This document shows positions 62,514-64,000 of a DNA stretch of 64,000 nt, in pieces. A program made the translations under genes and the position numbers. The DNA is from an uncultured Thalassotalea sp. (GTDB lineage: Bacteria; Pseudomonadota; Gammaproteobacteria; Enterobacterales; Alteromonadaceae): positions 1-64,000 of the forward strand of contig CANLNK010000006.1 of assembly GCA_947492575.1 (NCBI GenBank), in the 5' to 3' direction. Every line of letters begins with the position of its first letter. The first letter of the stretch is position 1. The notes under the pieces are model-generated. The model ran no database searches. It was given only the letters and a program-made list of their open reading frames with translations, and was not told where the DNA came from.

Positions 62514-62921
62514 TTAAGCCTTGCTATTTTCTCTTGCAGATAAAGTAATTAATAAGACTTGAGCAATTATCGCGAATAACGCGGCGCCAGAAAGTAAAAA
62601 TGGGTCAATTAGAATATCTTCTTTAAATTCAAATGTAGCTGAGCTAATTTTCTTCCACCCCATAAAGTTTTGTGCCGCTGCAACATGCGCGCCCAAAAAG
62701 CCGATAACTGCAGCGACAAAGGTTGTCATCCAGTTATGCCAGCCCTTAACTATCATCAGAATACCCAGCAAACCAATAACGCTGCGCTGAACACGACAAT
62801 AAGGACATTCATAGACAATTCCGAGCAAATCGACACTCCACGCTAAAATCGATACAGCTAAGAAAATAACGCCAAGAATTTGAATGCGTTTTACGTAAAA
62901 GTCTAATGAAGTAATTGCCAC
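62514..62921 (-). CDS. DsbB-like membrane protein with a single CxxC
   Basis: A 135-residue protein with four predicted membrane helices. After the first helix, ECPYCRVQRSVIGLLGILMI resembles the first redox motif of DsbB (C-x2-C followed by Q/E-R at the next helix start). These are its only two cysteines, so the second DsbB pair is missing. It could pass electrons between a thiol partner and quinone in a shortened way, or bind metal. The GTG start has AAGGA about 10 nt upstream. Confidence 0.65.
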   Translation of the reverse strand: MAITSLDFYVKRIQILGVIFLAVSILAWSVDLLGIVYECPYCRVQRSVIGLLGILMIVKGWHNWMTTFVAAVIGFLGAHVAAAQNFMGWKKISSATFEFKEDILIDPFLLSGAALFAIIAQVLLITLSARENSKA

Positions 62922-63046
62922 GCCTAGGTATTCCTTATTGATATATGTTTATTCAAAAGAGGAATATTAGAGAAGCTGGCATTGAATGTCTACACAGAAT
63001 GTAAGCTAACTGAGGTTTCTTTCGTCAATTTACAACCCCCCTCAAA

Positions 63047-63886
63047 CTATAACGACCGTAAAGTATGCTCAGCATAGTAAATCATGGCATCACGGGCATG
63101 CTCTGCATATCCCTCACCATAGTGCTCACACAACTCGTTCACCTCAGTTAAATCAACACTGTTAGCCATGTACACGTAATCTTCTACGCTCAAGTCCGGT
63201 ACTGTTTCAACACCATTAGCTGCAGCCACTAGCTTATTGAAATTATTAGACATTTGATAATGCTCATGGGTTAGTTTTTGCACCAATTCACTATCAGTTG
63301 CCTGCCCTATTGTTTCTGCGAATGCCAAAGTGATTCTGTCACTCTCTGCTTTAAACGCTCGCATGTCTTGCTCTGATATCGCCGCAAAACTGGCCATCCC
63401 TTTGTCAGCATCAACTGCCCCCATCCGCTCTCGAGACAAATTGCCCCAACGTTCGGTTTTCTCTTTTGGAATGTCTTCGAACAAAATATCAAAATTTTCT
63501 TTACCTTTAATGCTGTTCATTGTGACCTCAATACTGTTAATCATTTTTGCCAATGTCTGTTGACGGTCTAGCAGCAATGCCTTTTGTTGGCTTAAGGTGG
63601 TAAGCAACTCATCATCATTGGAGCTTAAAAGCGATTTGATCGCATCAATACTAAAGTCCAGTTCACGATAAATTAAGATCTGTTGAAGTCTTACCAAGTG
63701 CTTTTGCGTGTAAACGCGATAACCATTACTTTGCTGTCTGTGCGGAACCAACAGCCCCTTCTGATCGTAATGATGGAGTGCTTTAACACTAACTCCTGTC
63801 AGCCTGCTAACTTGGCTCACACTGTAAGTCTTATCTTTATTCATGTTGGGCAATTCGTACTGTCCGTCATTTGTTACATTGGTCAT
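63047..63886 (-). CDS. MerR-family regulator with TipAS-type effector domain
   Basis: A 279-residue activator-type regulator. The MerR helix-turn-helix (about 20-90) has YSVSQVSRLTGVSVKALHHYDQKGLLVP and NGYRVYTQKHLVRLQQI. A coiled coil follows (about 95-130), then a C-terminal TipAS-like domain (about 150-279) with ERWG and HYEHY-like segments, which in TipA binds thiopeptide drugs. ATG 63886 is preferred because AGGGGA lies 9-10 nt upstream; ATG 63844 is the alternative. It is expected to control a multidrug or stress gene outside the window. Confidence 0.9.
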   Translation of the reverse strand: MTNVTNDGQYELPNMNKDKTYSVSQVSRLTGVSVKALHHYDQKGLLVPHRQQSNGYRVYTQKHLVRLQQILIYRELDFSIDAIKSLLSSNDDELLTTLSQQKALLLDRQQTLAKMINSIEVTMNSIKGKENFDILFEDIPKEKTERWGNLSRERMGAVDADKGMASFAAISEQDMRAFKAESDRITLAFAETIGQATDSELVQKLTHEHYQMSNNFNKLVAAANGVETVPDLSVEDYVYMANSVDLTEVNELCEHYGEGYAEHARDAMIYYAEHTLRSL

Positions 63887-63896
63887 GATTAACTAT

Positions 63897-63911
63897 CCCC
63901 TAAGGTAAGGG
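63897..63911. promoter_or_regulatory. Dyad likely bound by the MerR/TipAS regulator
   Basis: CCCCTAAGGTAAGGG is an imperfect inverted repeat 11 bp ahead of the regulator's start codon, with TTGACC next to it on the minus strand. MerR-type regulators bind dyads of this length in the spacer of their promoters. A matching -10 was not found. Confidence 0.45.
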
Positions 63912-64000
63912 TCAAGCATCATTCTGGTAATTTGAAGAAAGTTTGCAAATTATCAGTCGCATATAAACAGCCAAATAGTTTTATCCTGACTATAGATAAA

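Overview
The window reads as chromosomal DNA of a marine gammaproteobacterium of the order Alteromonadales, most likely near Colwellia/Thalassotalea (inference). The grounds are moderate A+T content, housekeeping proteins close to E. coli and Shewanella homologues (Dcd, Mrp, MetG, TrhO, TrmO, SbcCD, MgsA, SlyD), several TonB-dependent receptors, and short mobile elements with ATACCAATT ends. No rRNA, phage, plasmid origin or CRISPR array was seen.

Layout. 0-6 kb: tRNA-Glu, tRNA-Glu and tRNA-Ala on the minus strand behind one strong promoter, then ybhK, dcd, mrp and metG. 6-9 kb: a run of small, mostly membrane genes (cytochrome b561, a DUF998 gene broken by an in-frame TAG, a SelW-like Rdx protein, a DM13 protein). 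9-16 kb: an amidohydrolase, a GlxA/AraC-type regulator divergent from a molybdopterin oxidoreductase plus DUF1295 pair, and a VOC protein. 15.7-16.9 kb: trhO behind a promoter whose spacer holds a perfect FNR-type box. 17-18.6 kb: a short stretch that looks like integron gene cassettes without an integrase, with two attC-like sites around a small ORF and a truncated formylglycine-generating-enzyme-like gene, followed by a CHMI-family gene.

18.7-38 kb is a mosaic of transporters, periplasmic binding proteins and repair genes: an NHL-repeat protein, a LysR regulator divergent from an EamA transporter across a palindromic operator, an RcsF-like lipoprotein, a dicarboxylate-type symporter fused to a periplasmic solute-binding domain, trmO, sbcDC and mgsA. 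After a MITE-like repeat (38.2-38.5 kb) and a possible 52-residue gene come a LytS/LytTR two-component system and a 990-residue TonB receptor.

44-56 kb is an iron and redox-metal region. It holds two PepSY-TM proteins with small membrane partners, a TonB siderophore receptor, and a six-gene minus-strand run: pseudoazurin, TPR-like protein, His-rich small membrane protein, Ni-superoxide dismutase (sodN), its maturation protease (sodX) and a putative manganese transporter. Fur-type boxes lie ahead of the PepSY group, the siderophore receptor and the Ni-SOD run, and a fourth weaker one touches the -35 of an apparent ~270-nt non-coding transcript at 56.0-56.3 kb. The simplest reading (inference) is an iron-starvation response that imports ferric chelates and moves superoxide defence and electron transfer to nickel and copper proteins.

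56-64 kb holds an S9 peptidase, a solute-binding protein, a TauE/SafE exporter, a CBS-domain protein, small membrane proteins (one DsbB-like) and a MerR/TipAS regulator.
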